Positions 22,931 to 34,905 of a stretch of DNA of 64,000 nt are shown here, one piece after another (position 1 is the stretch's first letter; each line of letters begins with the position of its first letter). A program made the position numbers and the translations under genes. Origin of the DNA: Bubalus kerabau (Eukaryota; Chordata; Mammalia; Artiodactyla; Bovidae); assembly GCF_029407905.1 (NCBI RefSeq), contig NC_073627.1:46493001-46557000 (forward strand). Reading direction: 5' to 3'. Under the pieces are notes generated by a model that had not been told where the DNA came from, searched no databases, and saw only the letters and a list, made by a program, of their open reading frames with translations.

Positions 22931-23955
22931 TTTGCAATTTATTGCTGAAGAAACGAGGTCATTTGTCCTGGAGAGTTTTCCACAGTCTGAATTTCTTCTA
23001 ACCACATCCCTGTGGTGGTTTTCAATGTATTCCTCTGTAAGTTTATTTGTTAACTATCAATGTGTTTCCTGTGAATTGGTGGTTAGATCTAGAGACTAGG
23101 TCAGACTCAGGTTTAGTTCTATTGAAAACATCCTTCAGAGGAGGTGCTATGTGCTTCCATCGGAGAAGGTGAATGACAGGGTTCTTCTTGTGTTGCTGGC
23201 AGCCTGGAATCATTGTCTAGACCCCACTCACTTACTAATGCCTACTCATTTTAAGGAACGAGTGTGGCTGTCTCTGAGTAATACAATCAGAAAAGCATTT
23301 CCTGGAATACGCGTGGTTTGTTTGTTTGTATTTCCCAGTCAGGAAGACAGCCCTGCAAGTCTTGGTGGCTGCACCCTGGGGCCTATCCCAGAGCCTTTTA
23401 GGGAACTGCCGGCCGGGGACTCTGCAGCTCGGTTGGCTCTGTGGGGTGCTGTGGCTACTTTTCCCCACTAGAGGACACCGTGGCTTCAGGACTTCATGTG
23501 GTTCCAAGCCAGTCTCGCAACTCCCCAGCCTCTCAGAAGGCCAAGCCTTTGGTGTGCAATTATTAGGCGCCAATTGTGTGCCTCCTGCGTCGAGGGGAGA
23601 AAGAGGTCAAACATAAAATCTTGTGGCACTGTTTCCCAAGCTAGTTTCTTTGTATTTTCTTTTAAAAATAAACCTAGGTACTTCTCCATCTTTTGGATAA
23701 CACCATAGACCCCAGTGCTGTAAACCGCAAATTTGGTTCCTTGGTTTGGGGAGGCGGGGGAGGCAATATATGGGCTTTTCAGAATGTGAAGGGATCCAGG
23801 AAAGATGTCAAAGTGTATTAATCTCTGAAATAATTATTCATGTATTCAACACCATGTATTGAGAATCCAGGAGGAAAAGGGTGCTGATTGAGAGGTATTC
23901 TGTGCCAGCCAGGCACTGTCTCTTCCCTTCTACTACATGTGGCAAGCTGTGTCAT
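22931..23955. other. Intergenic, nothing recognised
   Basis: Open frames on both strands around 23151-23708 overlap each other and have no recognisable domain. The end (23820-23930) resembles a worn ancient repeat. Confidence 0.45.
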
Positions 23956-24179
23956 ACTGTGTGCGTGCATGCGCTCAGTCATCACTAACTCCTTGCGACC
24001 CCGTGGACTGTATTCCTTCGGGCTCCTCTGTCCATGGGATTTCCCATGCAAGAATACTGGAGTGGGTTGCCATTTCCTTCTCCACAGGATCTTCCCAACC
24101 CATGGATCAAACCCACGTCTCTTGAGTCTCCTGCATTAGCAGGTGGATTCTTTACCACTAGCGCCACCTGGGAAGCCCT
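23956..24179 (-). repeat. Bov-tA SINE (-)
   Basis: gcgctcagtcatcactaact, cctctgtccatgggatttcc and gagtgggttgccatttcctt. The tRNA end keeps ccactagcgccacctgggaa (about 24155-24174), the A-box side that resembles half of a CTCF core. Confidence 0.93.
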
Positions 24180-26109
24180 GGTCATATTAGCCTCATTCGA
24201 ATCCACGGAAACTAAGGCTCATTGAGCCTAAGTGAACTAACCTGCTGGAGGTTATCTTGCTAGATGCAAATGGAGGTCTGTATGAATAAAGATACGTGTT
24301 TTCCACTAACCCCCTGGATACCATATCAAAGGGCATCGTTCTCAGGGGTAGAGAAAGTGAGGTGACTCTAAAGGCATCCTTTCCTTGTGGAGGTCTGTAG
24401 CATGGACTCTCACAGGTACCCCGTTAGGTGGTCAGCCTTACGACACACAGACTCTGCTGCTGTCCTTATGTGGGGGCAAGTCACAGACCACTAGTCACAG
24501 GGTACCACTGGGCTCCGCTGTCAGGGTGCCTTTGTGTGGACTGCCCACTCACCCTCCCTGCCTCTGCCCTGCGACCAGGGCCCTCAGGGGCATCTTCGGG
24601 ATTCAGGCTTTGACCCATCCATCCACTTGGAATATGTAGCAAAGCCAAGACAGACATAGCCTCTACTTTTCACAATCTAGTTTCGCAGAGAAAGACAAAA
24701 GAGACACATGTGTTATCAGGGGGAAACAACAAGCTCTGGCAAATTCTGTGCTAATGTAGCAAATAATTTCAAACCTACTCCCAGCCTCGTCCCCGTTACC
24801 TCACAGTTCAGTCCTGGCGGCACAGCCACACTCAGCATAGGAGCCCCAGCTGTGTAATTGACTAAATGCAGTTACATTAAGGAGAGAAAGTGACAGCTGG
24901 CAGTTGGGAGGATGGACTGAAGGGCTTAAGCTGGGAAAGAAGATACAGGTGGCGGGCATCTAAAGACACAGAGCTTGGAGTGCTTGGAGAGGCCCAATTC
25001 CCCTCGACACCTCAACCTCAGGCAATCAGAGCCTCAAGGTTCTGGGAAGCGAGGACGAGCGTGGGTGTGCGCCAACCCCCAGCCTCCTCCAGAGGAGCCC
25101 TGGGATAATGAATGAGCCATCAGCCTGCGCCTCTGCTCTCCCGTGAAAGGACCTCCCACCGCAGACCGTTCCTCTGCAGATACAATTGTGCCCCAGGAAC
25201 CATCTGGCAAATGTGCCCGCTCCTTCAGCGGTTCTGGTATTTCCCTGGCTTGCAGCCCCTTCCTCTTGGATATAAATTGTTGCAGCGAACCACGCCAGTA
25301 GAATGCTTGCTGGCGCTTCACTGGCTTTCCCCAAGCCTGGTTAACCCCATGGCTCGCAGCTTATGAGTCTGTTCACAGCTAACGGATGTCTTGGACGCCT
25401 GTGTGTCTCCTCTCTGCTGTTCTTATGTATTTGGGAGTATGCAGAGCAGGCATACAAGCTGCAGACCGGAGCTGCCTCCGCCGCAGCCACCAGCTTGAGC
25501 GGCTGGGAGGACAAGCGCATTTCCGTTGCAGGACGTCCTTCACGGAGAAGGGACAGGTTAACTCCATCGCTCTGCAGAGGACTCGGCCCACTCCCTGAGG
25601 AGCCACAACAGGCCGCCACAGCTGTAGGACAGATCACGTGCCCCGGCCACATGCGGGAAGCTGCCCAGCAAACCCAGACAGACTGCCCGCACCAGCCAGC
25701 CTCTGGGCCCCCCTTTTGCACAAAGCCATGTCCCTCCCCTGACCCAGCCTCATGGTGTGCAAGGCTGGAGAATTATGGGTCACCTTGGAGCCACTCGCAA
25801 GCCAGCCCCCTATTTCCAGCCTGCTTTCCTGATTCTAATTTAGAGAATAGAGAAAGGCAGGAGATGGAAAGGGAGCCCTGTGAGCCTCTCATCTCCTTGG
25901 TGATGATGCTTTATGGACAGGGGGCCAAGCGGAGTCGTCAGCCATAAGCCCCCCTTATCCCCATTCCGGGAGTGCTGGATTGTTCCAAAGGGGTGGGAGA
26001 GGAAGCAGTCAGTGCACAAACTCCCAGAATGTCTCCATCACCCTAACAACAAACGGGCAGTTTCTATGCAGATTCACACCTTCCTGCCTCAGTACATGCA
26101 GCTCCCTCT
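24180..26109. other. Intergenic, unique sequence, no gene supported
   Basis: About 1.9 kb of moderately GC-rich sequence with no young repeats. Several overlapping open frames (25026-25947, both strands) lack splice sites, domains or start context. Its low repeat content could mean constraint, but nothing in it is identifiable. Confidence 0.45.
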
Positions 26110-26400
26110 GTCTTGAACGCATCAAGCTTCATCCACCTGGCCAGCTCCTACTCGGTGGTCTCTTGATTCCGCTCTGGCATCACTTACTTGGACTCCCTTT
26201 CTGCCCCCACGTGCTCTGCATACATCTCTACCCAGTACCCATCGCATTGTACCATTTTTTGTTTGTTTTTTCCTAGCTTTTTAGCATGTCTCTTCCATCC
26301 GACTTAGACCTCAGTGAGGGTCTAATTCATCTCTGTGTCTGGAGCCTCAGCCTGTAAAAATGTTCATCGGCAGTGTTTTGGAGGGGAAAATCAGATTGCA
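26110..26400 (+). mobile_element. L2 LINE 3' region (+)
   Basis: ttgaacgcatcaagcttcat, ccacctggccagctcctact, catctctgtgtctggagcct and aatgttcatcggcagtgttt follow L2 3'-end order with high divergence. Confidence 0.5.
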
Positions 26401-26469
26401 GAATTGCAAGATGGATTTTCCTACTGAAATCCCCTAGTCCCACCCACATGGTTTGCAAAAGACAGAACT

Positions 26470-26575
26470 GAGGTTAGGAACCTGTGCCTTCCCCACGGTC
26501 ACCTGTCTACATAGTGGGCAGAGCTTGGACATGAACCCAGGCCTGCGGACTCCTGGGCCTGCTCGCAAGTGCCGA
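26470..26575 (-). repeat. MIR fragment (-)
   Basis: cacggtcacctgtctacata, gtgggcagagcttggacatg and aacccaggcctgcggactcc. Confidence 0.5.
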
Positions 26576-26684
26576 GGAATCCCATCCTGATGTGCATTTG
26601 TCCTCTCCAGACCGGGTAGAGGGCTGACCAGAAATGATCAGGCTTCTGAGCCGGCAGCAGGAGGATGAAGGATTAGAATGAGAA

Positions 26685-26875
26685 CAATTGAATTTCAGAG
26701 CCAGAAGAGATGTCACAAGTCATCTAGTCTGACCTCTGCATTTACAGATGAGAAGACGGAGGCCCACGGGATTGAGCTGCTTTGCCCAAGGTTGCACAGC
26801 AAGCCGGTGGCAGAACTAGGGCGAGGATGCAGACCTCCTAATCCCCAGGAGACCTGGAGCGAACCTCCCACTCCA
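26685..26875 (-). repeat. MIR (-)
   Basis: catctagtctgacctctgca, tttacagatgagaagacgga, gcccaaggttgcacagcaag and ggtggcagaactagggcgag are in order for an antisense MIR. Confidence 0.75.
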
Positions 26876-27477
26876 GAAAGATGATGGCCAAACCTCCCTG
26901 ACCAGCTGCTATCTGAGGGGCAGATCCCTGGAGTCCTGGACTCTTCTGGGCATTTCTTTCCCTCGCTCAGTGGCACGGCACTTAAGTAGGGTGCATGCTG
27001 CATAAATAATAAAGCACGACTCCCTTCCAGGGAGGAAGGCCGCGTCTGGGCAGGCAGTGTGACAGATGGTATTTACAATGTGTACTGAGAAGTTCTCACA
27101 CAGCCTCACTTGGGCGGAGTGGCTGAGAGATGGAGGAAGCAGATTTGCATGCCCACCGTCTCACTCCTGTGCCTGGCGTTCCTGCTGCTGCCGCGGCTGC
27201 CGTGTTTCTGTTCACTCTCCCTTGCGCTGGTTGCCCCTGGCCATCCTGGATCTGGAGCTCCAGGATGGTTGGCTGCTGCTGCTGCATCCTCATCATCAGA
27301 AAGGACCCCAAGGCTTCCTTCACCAGAGCAGATGCTGGACTCCCTGACATTCTCGCGAAGGAGGCCAAGGAAGGCTTCTGAGGCCAAACCCTGGGCTGCG
27401 TTTCTAGGAATTCTGACATCTGGGAGCCCTTCCCCAGGCCCAGAGGAGAAATAGGAGAGATTTGTTCATTGAACAGG
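26876..27477. other. Intergenic, includes a (CTG)n-rich patch
   Basis: A CTG/GCC-rich patch at about 27180-27300 yields overlapping open frames rich in Ala or Leu on both strands. That is a composition effect; no gene is supported. Confidence 0.45.
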
Positions 27478-28087
27478 TTGTTGTTGTCGTTCAATTGCTC
27501 AGTCATGTCCAACTCTTTGCAACCCCATGGACTACAGCACACCAGGCTTCCCTGTCCTTCACTATCTCCTGCAATTTGCTTAAGCTCATGTCCATTGAGT
27601 CAGTGATGTCATCCAACCACACCCCCTTCTCCTCCTGCCCTCATCAGGGTCTTTTCCAATGAGTTGGCTCTTTGCATCAGGTGGCCAAAGGATTGGAGCT
27701 TCAGCTTCAGCATCAGTCCTTCCAATGAATATTCAGGGTTGAGTTCCTTTAGGATTGACTGGTTTGATCTCCTTGCTGTCCAAGAGACTCACAAGAGTCT
27801 TCTCCAGCATCAGAGTTGGAAAGCATCAATTCTTCAGTGCTCAGCCTTCTTTATAGTCCAGTTTTCACACCCATACATGACTACTGGAAATAGTCATAGC
27901 TTTGACTAGATGGACCTTTGTCGGCAAAGTGATGTCTTTGCTTTTTAATATACTGTCTAGGTTTGTCATAGCTTTTCTTCCAAGGAGCAAGCGTCTTTTA
28001 ATTTCATGGCTGCCATCACTGTCCCCAGTGATTTTGGAGCCCAAGAAAATTAAATCTGTCACTCCTTCCACTTCCCCATCTATTTGA
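27478..28087 (-). mobile_element. BovB LINE 3' part (-), decayed
   Basis: caattgctcagtcatgtcca (3' end), ccaaaggattggagcttcag, gactagatggacctttgtcg and ggcaaagtgatgtctttgct, ending near aaattaaatctgtcactcct. The RT C-terminal frame (minus strand) is broken. It covers the same BovB portion as the copy at 19188. Confidence 0.9.
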
Positions 28088-28489
28088 GTAGGTGTTTGCT
28101 ATGAACCTTACAGGTGCCAGGAATCATTTTAGAAGTCAAAGATTCTGCTGTCAGCAAACAGAACCAAGTGCTTGTCCTAATGGAGTAGATGCTCAAGCAG
28201 GAAGTTTACCACAGGCTCTGTGGCAGATTGCCTCCAGACTCTGTCCCTTTCACTCTGCACAAGCTCCATCTGGCTGTGCAGTGGGGAGGGACAGCAAACC
28301 ATTCCCCCTCCTGGGGACCCCGCACACGCAGCTTAACAGCAGCCAAGCAGAAAACAATCCAGTGGCTTTTACTTCACAGCCAGAGCCCCTCCCAATGTTA
28401 CGATTTCTACCAGCCTACAGCTGGACAAGCCCCACCTACTTGCCCTGGGAGGTGGTCACTGCAGGTCGTGGTCAGGACTTGTGTATTTA
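28088..28489. other. Intergenic, nothing recognised
   Basis: Unique sequence between BovB and a CHR-type SINE; no coding signal. Confidence 0.45.
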
Positions 28490-28611
28490 ACTTTTTTTTT
28501 GGCCACATGTGATGCAGCTTGCAGGATCTTAGTTCCCTGACCAAGGATCAAACCCCAGCCCCTTGCAATGGGAGCATGGAGTCTTAGCCACTGGATTGCC
28601 AGGAAAGTCTG
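28490..28611 (-). repeat. CHR-type SINE (-)
   Basis: ggatcttagttccctgacca, aggatcaaaccccagcccct and ccactggattgccaggaaag. Confidence 0.87.
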
Positions 28612-28639
28612 TCTTTCACTCTTAAAATCAGAAATTTGG

Positions 28640-28946
28640 GGGCTTCCCTGGTGGCTCAGTGGTAAAGAATCCACCTGCCAATGCAGGAGACATGGGTTCG
28701 ATCCCTGGTCTGGGAAGATCCCACATGCCATGGAGCGACTAAGCGCATGCACCACAACTACTGAGCCCGCCCTCTAGAGGCCGGGAGCCGCAACTGCTGC
28801 GGCCTGCGTTCCTCAACGAGAAGCCACCACGATGAGAAGCCTTCGCACCACAACTAGGGAGTAGCCCCTTCTCGCCGCAACTAGAGAAGAGCCCACGCAG
28901 CAACAGAGAAACCCAGAAAGCCTCGTCTTCATTTAAAAAAAGAGAA
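28640..28946 (+). repeat. Full-length CHR-type SINE (+)
   Basis: ggcttccctggtggctcagt, gggttcgatccctggtctgg, ccacaactactgagcccgcc and caacagagaaacccagaaag, then an A-rich tail. A perfect 10-bp target duplication agaaatttgg flanks it (28630-28639 and 28947-28956). Confidence 0.92.
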
Positions 28947-28956
28947 AGAAATTTGG

Positions 28957-29652
28957 TGAGAGGAATCTAGAATCAAACCCCCTCTGGGTCCTGGGAATCT
29001 TACTGTCCCGCCTTTGTATCTGTTCTGCTACCTCAGAAAGGCCGGCTTTTTGAGGATGAAATGAAATGACAAATATGTAAGTGCTTTGAAATAAAGGCAA
29101 CAGAGATACAATTGTATTTTTATTATGCAGAGAACTCTTTTCTGTAAAACATAAAACTTGTTTCTTATCGAGGGCTGAGACTAGTAACTGTGTAATTAGA
29201 CCTCATGTCAGATCAAGAGACATGCTCTGTTTTTCATTAAAGAGACATTTGTTCGGCTCCTACCGTGTGCAGTGTTGTGTTTTGTGATGGGTGTGACACT
29301 GAATAAGCCATAATCTCTCCTTCAAGGAATATGTATTTGGGTACAAGGAAGGCAAAACTTAGATAATGTAATGCAAGGTCAAAAGAAAAAAGTGATCCAG
29401 AGGAAGCAGTGGTTCTACTTGGGCTTGGAGGGTTGAGTAAAGACTTCTGAAGGAGAAAGCATCCATCAGAGAGCACACGATTGAACTCGAAGGTGCTGTT
29501 TGCTAAGGACACAGGGCCTACCTGTGACATAACCAGAGGTCACACAGAGCATTGGAGGCCCAAAGAAAACCCAGAAATGGGACTCCGGGGACAGCCTGCC
29601 CCCAAGGAGATGGCAGAGAAGGAAGAGGAGAACCAGAAAAGCAGCTGAGAGT
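28957..29652. other. Intergenic, possible worn MIR at 28985-29095
   Basis: A diverged 'cctctgggtcctgggaatct ... gaaatgacaaatatgtaagt' pattern suggests an old MIR. The rest resembles no known element, apart from a worn ancient repeat near 29235. Confidence 0.35.
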
Positions 29653-29664
29653 TTCCCTGCATGT

Positions 29665-29885
29665 ATGTGCATGCTAAGTCATTTCAGTCAAGTCCAACTC
29701 TTTGCAACCCCCTGGACTGTAGCTCGCCAGGCTCCTCTGTCCATGGAGTTCTCCAGGCAAGAATACTGGAGTGGGTTGCCATGCCCTCTTCCAGGAGATC
29801 TTCCCGACCCAAGGATTAAATCCTCATCTCCTGCCGCTCCTGCATTGCAGGCAGATTCTTTATCCCTGAGCCACCTGGGAAGCCC
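29665..29885 (-). repeat. Bov-tA SINE (-)
   Basis: ccaactctttgcaaccccct, ggactgtagctcgccaggct and gagtgggttgccatgccctc, then gagccacctgggaagccc. Perfect 12-bp target duplication ttccctgcatgt at 29653-29664 and 29886-29897. Confidence 0.94.
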
Positions 29886-29897
29886 TTCCCTGCATGT

Positions 29898-30837
29898 GCA
29901 ATTGGCTAAATCTTGGAACTGGGCAAGTTTCCCCTTGTGCTTTTCTGAGCTTTTCCTTTTTGGGTGCCCACACCTCTCTTTGAAAGGATCTGGTGTCTAT
30001 GGACCTAGATGTCTCTCAGTGATTTAAGTTCCTTGGAAAATTGGGGGCCCTGGAGTGAGAGGGGAAGAGACGAAAGGCGAGAAGAAGAAAAAAAGTCCGT
30101 TTAGCAGCCTTGTTGCGTTTGATCTCGGAGACAGCGGGCAATAATGGAAGAATGCTGGAGCTGGGGACGGAGGAGGGTTGGATTCCAAGTGTCGGTCTCC
30201 TCCCTGAGCCGCACCCGCTGTTCGGACTTGCAGACTTCAAACATGACTGGGGGATTCCGGGAAGACAAAAGAATTCAGGGCCGGGGCTTGGATCTCAGTC
30301 AAAAATAACTCATGTCTTCATCTCAAGCAGCTCGGGGCTGTTTGCAGGTTTCTCAGAAGATGGAGCTGGATGCAGGCAACGGGGACTGTGAGGGTCAGTT
30401 TTAGGTTTGCTTTGGGGAGAAAAAGTGCCCTGAGGGTTGTGGGCCTGGCTGAGGGAGACATCAGGATAGGAAACTGCTGTTGCACACGAGGCCTAAGCTG
30501 AGAGGTTCTGAAGAAAAAGTCACCCCCGTTTACCCCTCCTTCTCGGCGCTGCCATTTGCTTTGAGCAGTAATTACAGCCCTTAATGTTTCTTCCCTGTCT
30601 TCTCATTAGCTCACGGTGTCCACAAACAAACTCCTGGGCCCCCCTCTCCACCCTCCTTCCCTTTCCCTGGCTTTCCTGCTTCTCCAGTAGCAGCCCCATT
30701 GTGCGGGTGCTCCCGGCCCATCAGAACATCAGTTCCTTAAAGAACCCCCACTCTCCCTCTCTGGGTGGGTGCACCCCCAGACAGCTCTTCCTCCCTTATC
30801 GCACTGGGCTGTAATTAGAGGATTATCTAATTTTCTC
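29898..30837. other. Intergenic, nothing recognised
   Basis: Unique-looking sequence; no gene or repeat could be supported. Confidence 0.45.
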
Positions 30838-31325
30838 CCAGGAGGCCAGGGTCTGGGTCTTATTCCCTTTGTATTCTCAGCACCTCGGCCAGGGTCTGGC
30901 AAAAAATGGACACTCGCAACGTGTTAGTTGAATTGCTGTCCTGGGCTGCTGCCAACTTAATCTTCCTAAAATGCTGCTCCAGTTAGAAGCCGCCACCACT
31001 TACTTCTTCCATCGCCCATTAAGCAAGGTCCAGGCTCCTCAGACTGGCACTCAAAGACTTTCTGGACACGACTTCTCACCCATCTGGTCATCTCCCGTTT
31101 GTGCTCACCCACTGAGTTGTTCCCAAGACAGTCAGTGGCTTTCCTGTCTCTGCTTTTACTGCTTTGGTTCTGTCCCCCGAGAAACCCTTCCACACTCTAC
31201 TGCAAAGCTGCCCCCTCTGTCAAGGTTCATCTCCATAGCTCATCCTGCCCCTCTGAGTTGAGTTTGACGCTTCAAGGTTTGAACCGCTTTCTCCCAGGCT
31301 TTTATCCTGTTCAGCGTTGACTTAG
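30838..31325 (+). mobile_element. L2 LINE 3' region(s) (+)
   Basis: Two L2 stretches: an L2 3' end (ttgtattctcagcacctcgg, cagggtctggcaaaaaatgg) and a more upstream piece (aatcttcctaaaatgctgct, aagcaaggtccaggctcctc, cattaagcaaggtcc, cttccacactctactgcaaa). They are probably two separate old copies. Confidence 0.55.
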
Positions 31326-31339
31326 TGTCTGGCTGTTGT

Positions 31340-31556
31340 GTGCTTAGTCGCTCATTTGTGCCCGACTCTTCGCGACCCCATGGACTGCACTCCACCAGGC
31401 TCTCCTCTGTCCATGGGATTTTCCAGGCAAGAATACTGGAGTAGGCTGCCATTTCCTTCTCTAGGGGATCTTCCCATCCCAGGGATCGAACCTGCGCCTC
31501 CTGTGTCTCCTGCACTGCAGGCCGATTCTTTACCCACTGAGCCATTGGGGAACTTC
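31340..31556 (-). repeat. Bov-tA SINE (-)
   Basis: gtgcttagtcgctcatttgt, cgcgaccccatggactgcac and gagtaggctgccatttcctt, then tacccactgagccattgggg. Confidence 0.92.
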
Positions 31557-32237
31557 ATAAGAGGTCATGGGTATCGAGGTCTTACACAGTGAAGAGCAGA
31601 GTGTAAATGCCAATCAGCCTCTGCTGACTGTCATCTCCAGGCAGACCAGGGCCCTTGGGCAGGGCCCTGCAGCATCCAGTGAGAGTGGGTGGTCGCCGTG
31701 CCCTTTCTCTCCTTTGTCCCCAGTAGGGCTCCGGATGTGCTGGTCCTCAGGTCTTCTCAGAGTGGGACAAGAGCTCTCAGAGAGCCTGGCCACTCCTACT
31801 CATCAGGGGTTCTGGGCCTTGGGACCCAAGGTCCATGTCCCACTGCCTGCTGGGGGGCGGGCTGGCCCCAGCTGCATGTTCCCCTGGGCTGAGGAGTGCC
31901 ATGGGCTGGCTGGTGAGGCAAAGGCAAGGCTGAGGGCAAAAGGTGCATGCGGCCTCAGGTTCATAGGAGCTGCCGGATGTCACAGCTGGTCTCCAAGTCC
32001 AGATGGTGGTGCTCCTTCCAGCGGGGACGGGGGAGGGACGGGAGCGGGCTCCTGAAGCGAGAGCCCTGGCTGGAGTTCAGGAATTCCTCCCTAGGAGACT
32101 TGGGAACACTGTTTGCCAGGGTTGGGTGCGATGTTCCTAGGACTGATGAAGGAACAACATCCCCTTCTTGATACTTCCCAGAGCCCCGCTCTCCACTTTA
32201 TTCTAACTGGTGCTGCCCTCATGACCGCTTCCTTGGA
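31557..32237. other. Intergenic, nothing recognised
   Basis: GC-moderate unique sequence; overlapping open frames on both strands are not supported as genes. Confidence 0.45.
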
Positions 32238-32395
32238 TCGTTGTTCAGTCGCTGAGTCATGGCCGACTCTTTGCAAGCGCATGGACTGCAGCACACCAGG
32301 CTTCCCTGTCCTTCACCAACTCCCAGAGGTTTACTCAAACTAATGTCCATTGAGTCCTTGAATGTCACCTCCCATCTCCCTATGCTTAGGGTTAG
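32238..32395 (-). mobile_element. BovB LINE 3' end, short (-)
   Basis: ttgttcagtcgctgagtcat, ggactgcagcacaccaggct, ccttcaccaactcccagagg and taatgtccattgagtccttg. Confidence 0.85.
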
Positions 32396-32417
32396 GGAGG
32401 CCAGCCTCCTGGACAGA

Positions 32418-32514
32418 TTTTTTTTTTTTTTTTTTTTTGGACCAGCGATCAAAAGACAGTCATAGTGTGGAGTCCTAAGCACTGGACCACCAGGGAATTC
32501 CCTGGAGGGATCTT
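32418..32514 (-). repeat. CHR-type SINE remnant with poly(T) (-)
   Basis: A run of about 22 T (complement of the A tail), then ggaccagcgatcaaaagaca and cactggaccaccagggaatt. The middle is shortened. Confidence 0.75.
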
Positions 32515-32647
32515 TTCCAATGTTACTTTCCTGCTCACAATCCTTTGGTGGCCTCCCCATTGCCCTTAGGGCAAAGTTCAAATCCCTTTCTCAGGAAACT
32601 CCTCACAGCCCTTTAAACCTTCAAACCCTCTGCTCCAGGCTGGGTTC
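32515..32647 (+). mobile_element. L2 LINE, first segment (+)
   Basis: cctgctcacaatcctttggt, ggcctccccattgcccttag and ggcaaagttcaaatcccttt match the L2 3' region. It continues at 32853. Confidence 0.7.
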
Positions 32648-32852
32648 TTTTTTTTTTTTTTAAGACTTTTTTTTTGATGTGGACCATTTTTCAAGTCTTT
32701 CTTGAATTTGTTACAATATTGCTTCTGTTTTATGGGTTTTTTTCTTTTGCCCTTGAGGCTTGTGGGATCTTAACTCCCCACCAGGGATTGAACCCTTACC
32801 CCTTGCATTGGAAGGCAAAGTCTTAACCACTGAACCACCAAGGAAGTCTCCC
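32648..32852 (-). repeat. CHR-type SINE, longer 3' form (-), in L2
   Basis: ttttcaagtctttcttgaat, tgttacaatattgcttctgt, cttaactccccaccagggat and ccactgaaccaccaaggaag. The 3' part with 'gttacaatattgcttctgtt' is shared with the copy at 38363. Confidence 0.87.
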
Positions 32853-33230
32853 AGTCTGGGTTCTCTACATTTGAATTCCTTGCTCTAATTTCCAGCCATG
32901 CCAAATTGATTGTAGTTCCTTTTCCAAACCATACTGCTGCCCAAGCCCAGCCTCTGTCCATGCCGTTCCCTCCGCCTGGAAGGTTTCCCCTCCAGCTTTC
33001 CCATTTTGCTCTGTTTTGGGGCATATCCTTTGGGAAGCCCTCTTGGACCCACAGGAACCCTCTCCTTTGGGTTTCTATACCCCTTGATCTTCCCTGGCTA
33101 TCACTCCCAATTAAACAGGTTCTGGAGGTCTGGGTCTGGATCCTATCTACCTCTCTTCCCAAAGTTCTGTCTCTGGCACTTAGTAGGAGCCCAGCAAAGG
33201 TTCAGCGAACTGAATGGAGCCTGCTGAGAT
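32853..33230 (+). mobile_element. L2 LINE, second segment (+)
   Basis: ttgctctaatttccagccat, ccgttccctccgcctggaag, tcttcccaaagttctgtctc and tggcacttagtaggagccca continue the L2 broken at 32647. Confidence 0.65.
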
Positions 33231-34569
33231 CCCTTCTACTGGAGGGGATAACAGAATTGGATGGGTTGATAAGAGCTGTCCCTGGGCTGAAGAAAAGGCA
33301 GAACCCAAAGGGCAGCTGAGGTCAGAGACTGCCCAGAGACCAAGCCCTCTCTGAGCTCTTCGCCTCCCCTCTTCCCTGGAACTGCCCATTTCCTGACCAC
33401 TTCTCCAGCCCGGAAGATCTAAGTGTAAGACAGCCAGCACCCAGTCAGGTCCTGTAAATGATAGCAGTGGGGGTGTTGGGGGCAGTGCCACTGACCTCAG
33501 GGCCCCCGGCTGCCCCTTGTCCTTTGGGCCCTTGTCCTTTGGGCTTCTTTCCATAAAGGAGTCCATCGGCCTCTCTCCTGTCCCCTGAAAGCTGTTTCCA
33601 AAATCACATCCTATGCAGACAGTTTTATTTACAAGGAAATCTTGGCAGGATCTTGACTTGTTAGTAGAGTAGGGATGGGGGGAGGGTGGTGAGAAACAAA
33701 AATAGTTGGAATGATCACACTTTCTGAAACCAGAGATGAAAATTGGTGTCTGTAGCAAACTCACCTAATTAGAATGGAGTTAATTTCCTTCTCTGGGTTT
33801 AGGGGGAGCAGTTATTGTCGGCTGAGATGGTCACAGGTTGGATCCTGGGGTTATGTGTTTGCTTTATGAAGATGAGCACATTAATTGCAACTTGCACTAC
33901 TGGAAAAGAGCATCCATTTCTGAGAGGGAGAGAGAGGAGCAAAGGCCAGTGGGTGAGTGGGTGGTGGTAAGAGGAGTGGAAGGAGGCACCTTTGGTGTGG
34001 GCTGGGGGCTGACTGGGGAACATCACCAGAAATGAATCCCTGAGAGGGCACCTATCCCAGCCGGCCACTGGCACCCTTTCCAGGCAGAGCCTCTGCTTAA
34101 GAGAGACTGCCTCTCCTGGGAGGTCTTTCCTGCAAGCAAACAGCACCAATTTTTTTTCTTTAGAAGATCCCCTACTCCTCTGGCTGTAACTCGATTTCTA
34201 CTTGCTGTAGTTTCTTTACCTCCCATCTTGCCTGGTCCTACCTTTGTCAGCCTGGTTCCGTGAAGCCAGGACACTGTCCCATGCTCTGGGTGTGCGGAGG
34301 GCAAGATTTCAGGGTTTGGGGTCCGGGACTCCCCTGATTTCTCCCTACCTGAGCCTACCTGGACCTCCCAGGATCTGGGACCGAAGTGAGGGAAGGGTGG
34401 CGGTGGGGGCGGGGATCCTGTCTTCCTAGCATCCTGCCCCCATTTCACTCCCAGTTAACCCCGACATTGCCAACTTAGTGAGAACCTCGCCCCTGCCACC
34501 TTCACGCGTCTGCTGCCTCCAAGTCATGTTAGCCCGGTGGGTCTCGGCAAGTAGACACTGCCCCCCGCC
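33231..34569. other. RHBDL3 upstream region, no gene recognised
   Basis: Unique sequence leading to the CpG island. It has no recognisable repeats for about 1.3 kb, which is common just upstream of a regulated promoter. Overlapping open frames (33180-33764 and 34023-34448, minus strand) have no supporting features. Confidence 0.5.
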
Positions 34570-34905
34570 ATCCCTCACCCCACCCGGTCCCGCACGGAGA
34601 GACAAACCCGGGCTGGGCTGGAGGCAGGTGGTGATGGGGCCCGGGCCCGCGCAGCCCCACCCCCGCCAGGGCCATGCAGCCACTTCCCCGCCAAGCCCGC
34701 CGCAGCCCTCCTCCTGCCCGGGCCGCGGCGCTCTGACCGACTTGGCCCGGGCGGTGGCGCCCGGGGGTGGCCGGTGGGGGGCGGCGGTCCCGGGAGCAGC
34801 CCCGCCCCCGCCTGCGCACCGCCCCCGAGGAGTCCGCGGGGAGGAGGAGACTCGGGCGCAGAGCGGGGGCCGCGGGAAGCGAGGAGGGAGCGCGCGGGGA
34901 GCCGC

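Noticed and set aside
25363..25947. 194-codon open frame on + in the intergenic region
   Set aside because: Low-information composition, competing frames on both strands, no conserved motif recognised.
27096..27542. Ala/Leu-rich open frames on both strands
   Set aside because: Caused by a (CTG)n-like patch at about 27180-27300.
28640..28760. tRNA-like A and B boxes in this and many other places
   Set aside because: They belong to tRNA-Glu-derived SINE heads; none forms a complete cloverleaf with an intact acceptor stem.
33180..33764. 194-codon open frame on - upstream of RHBDL3
   Set aside because: Overlaps an L2 remnant at its right end and has no family resemblance.
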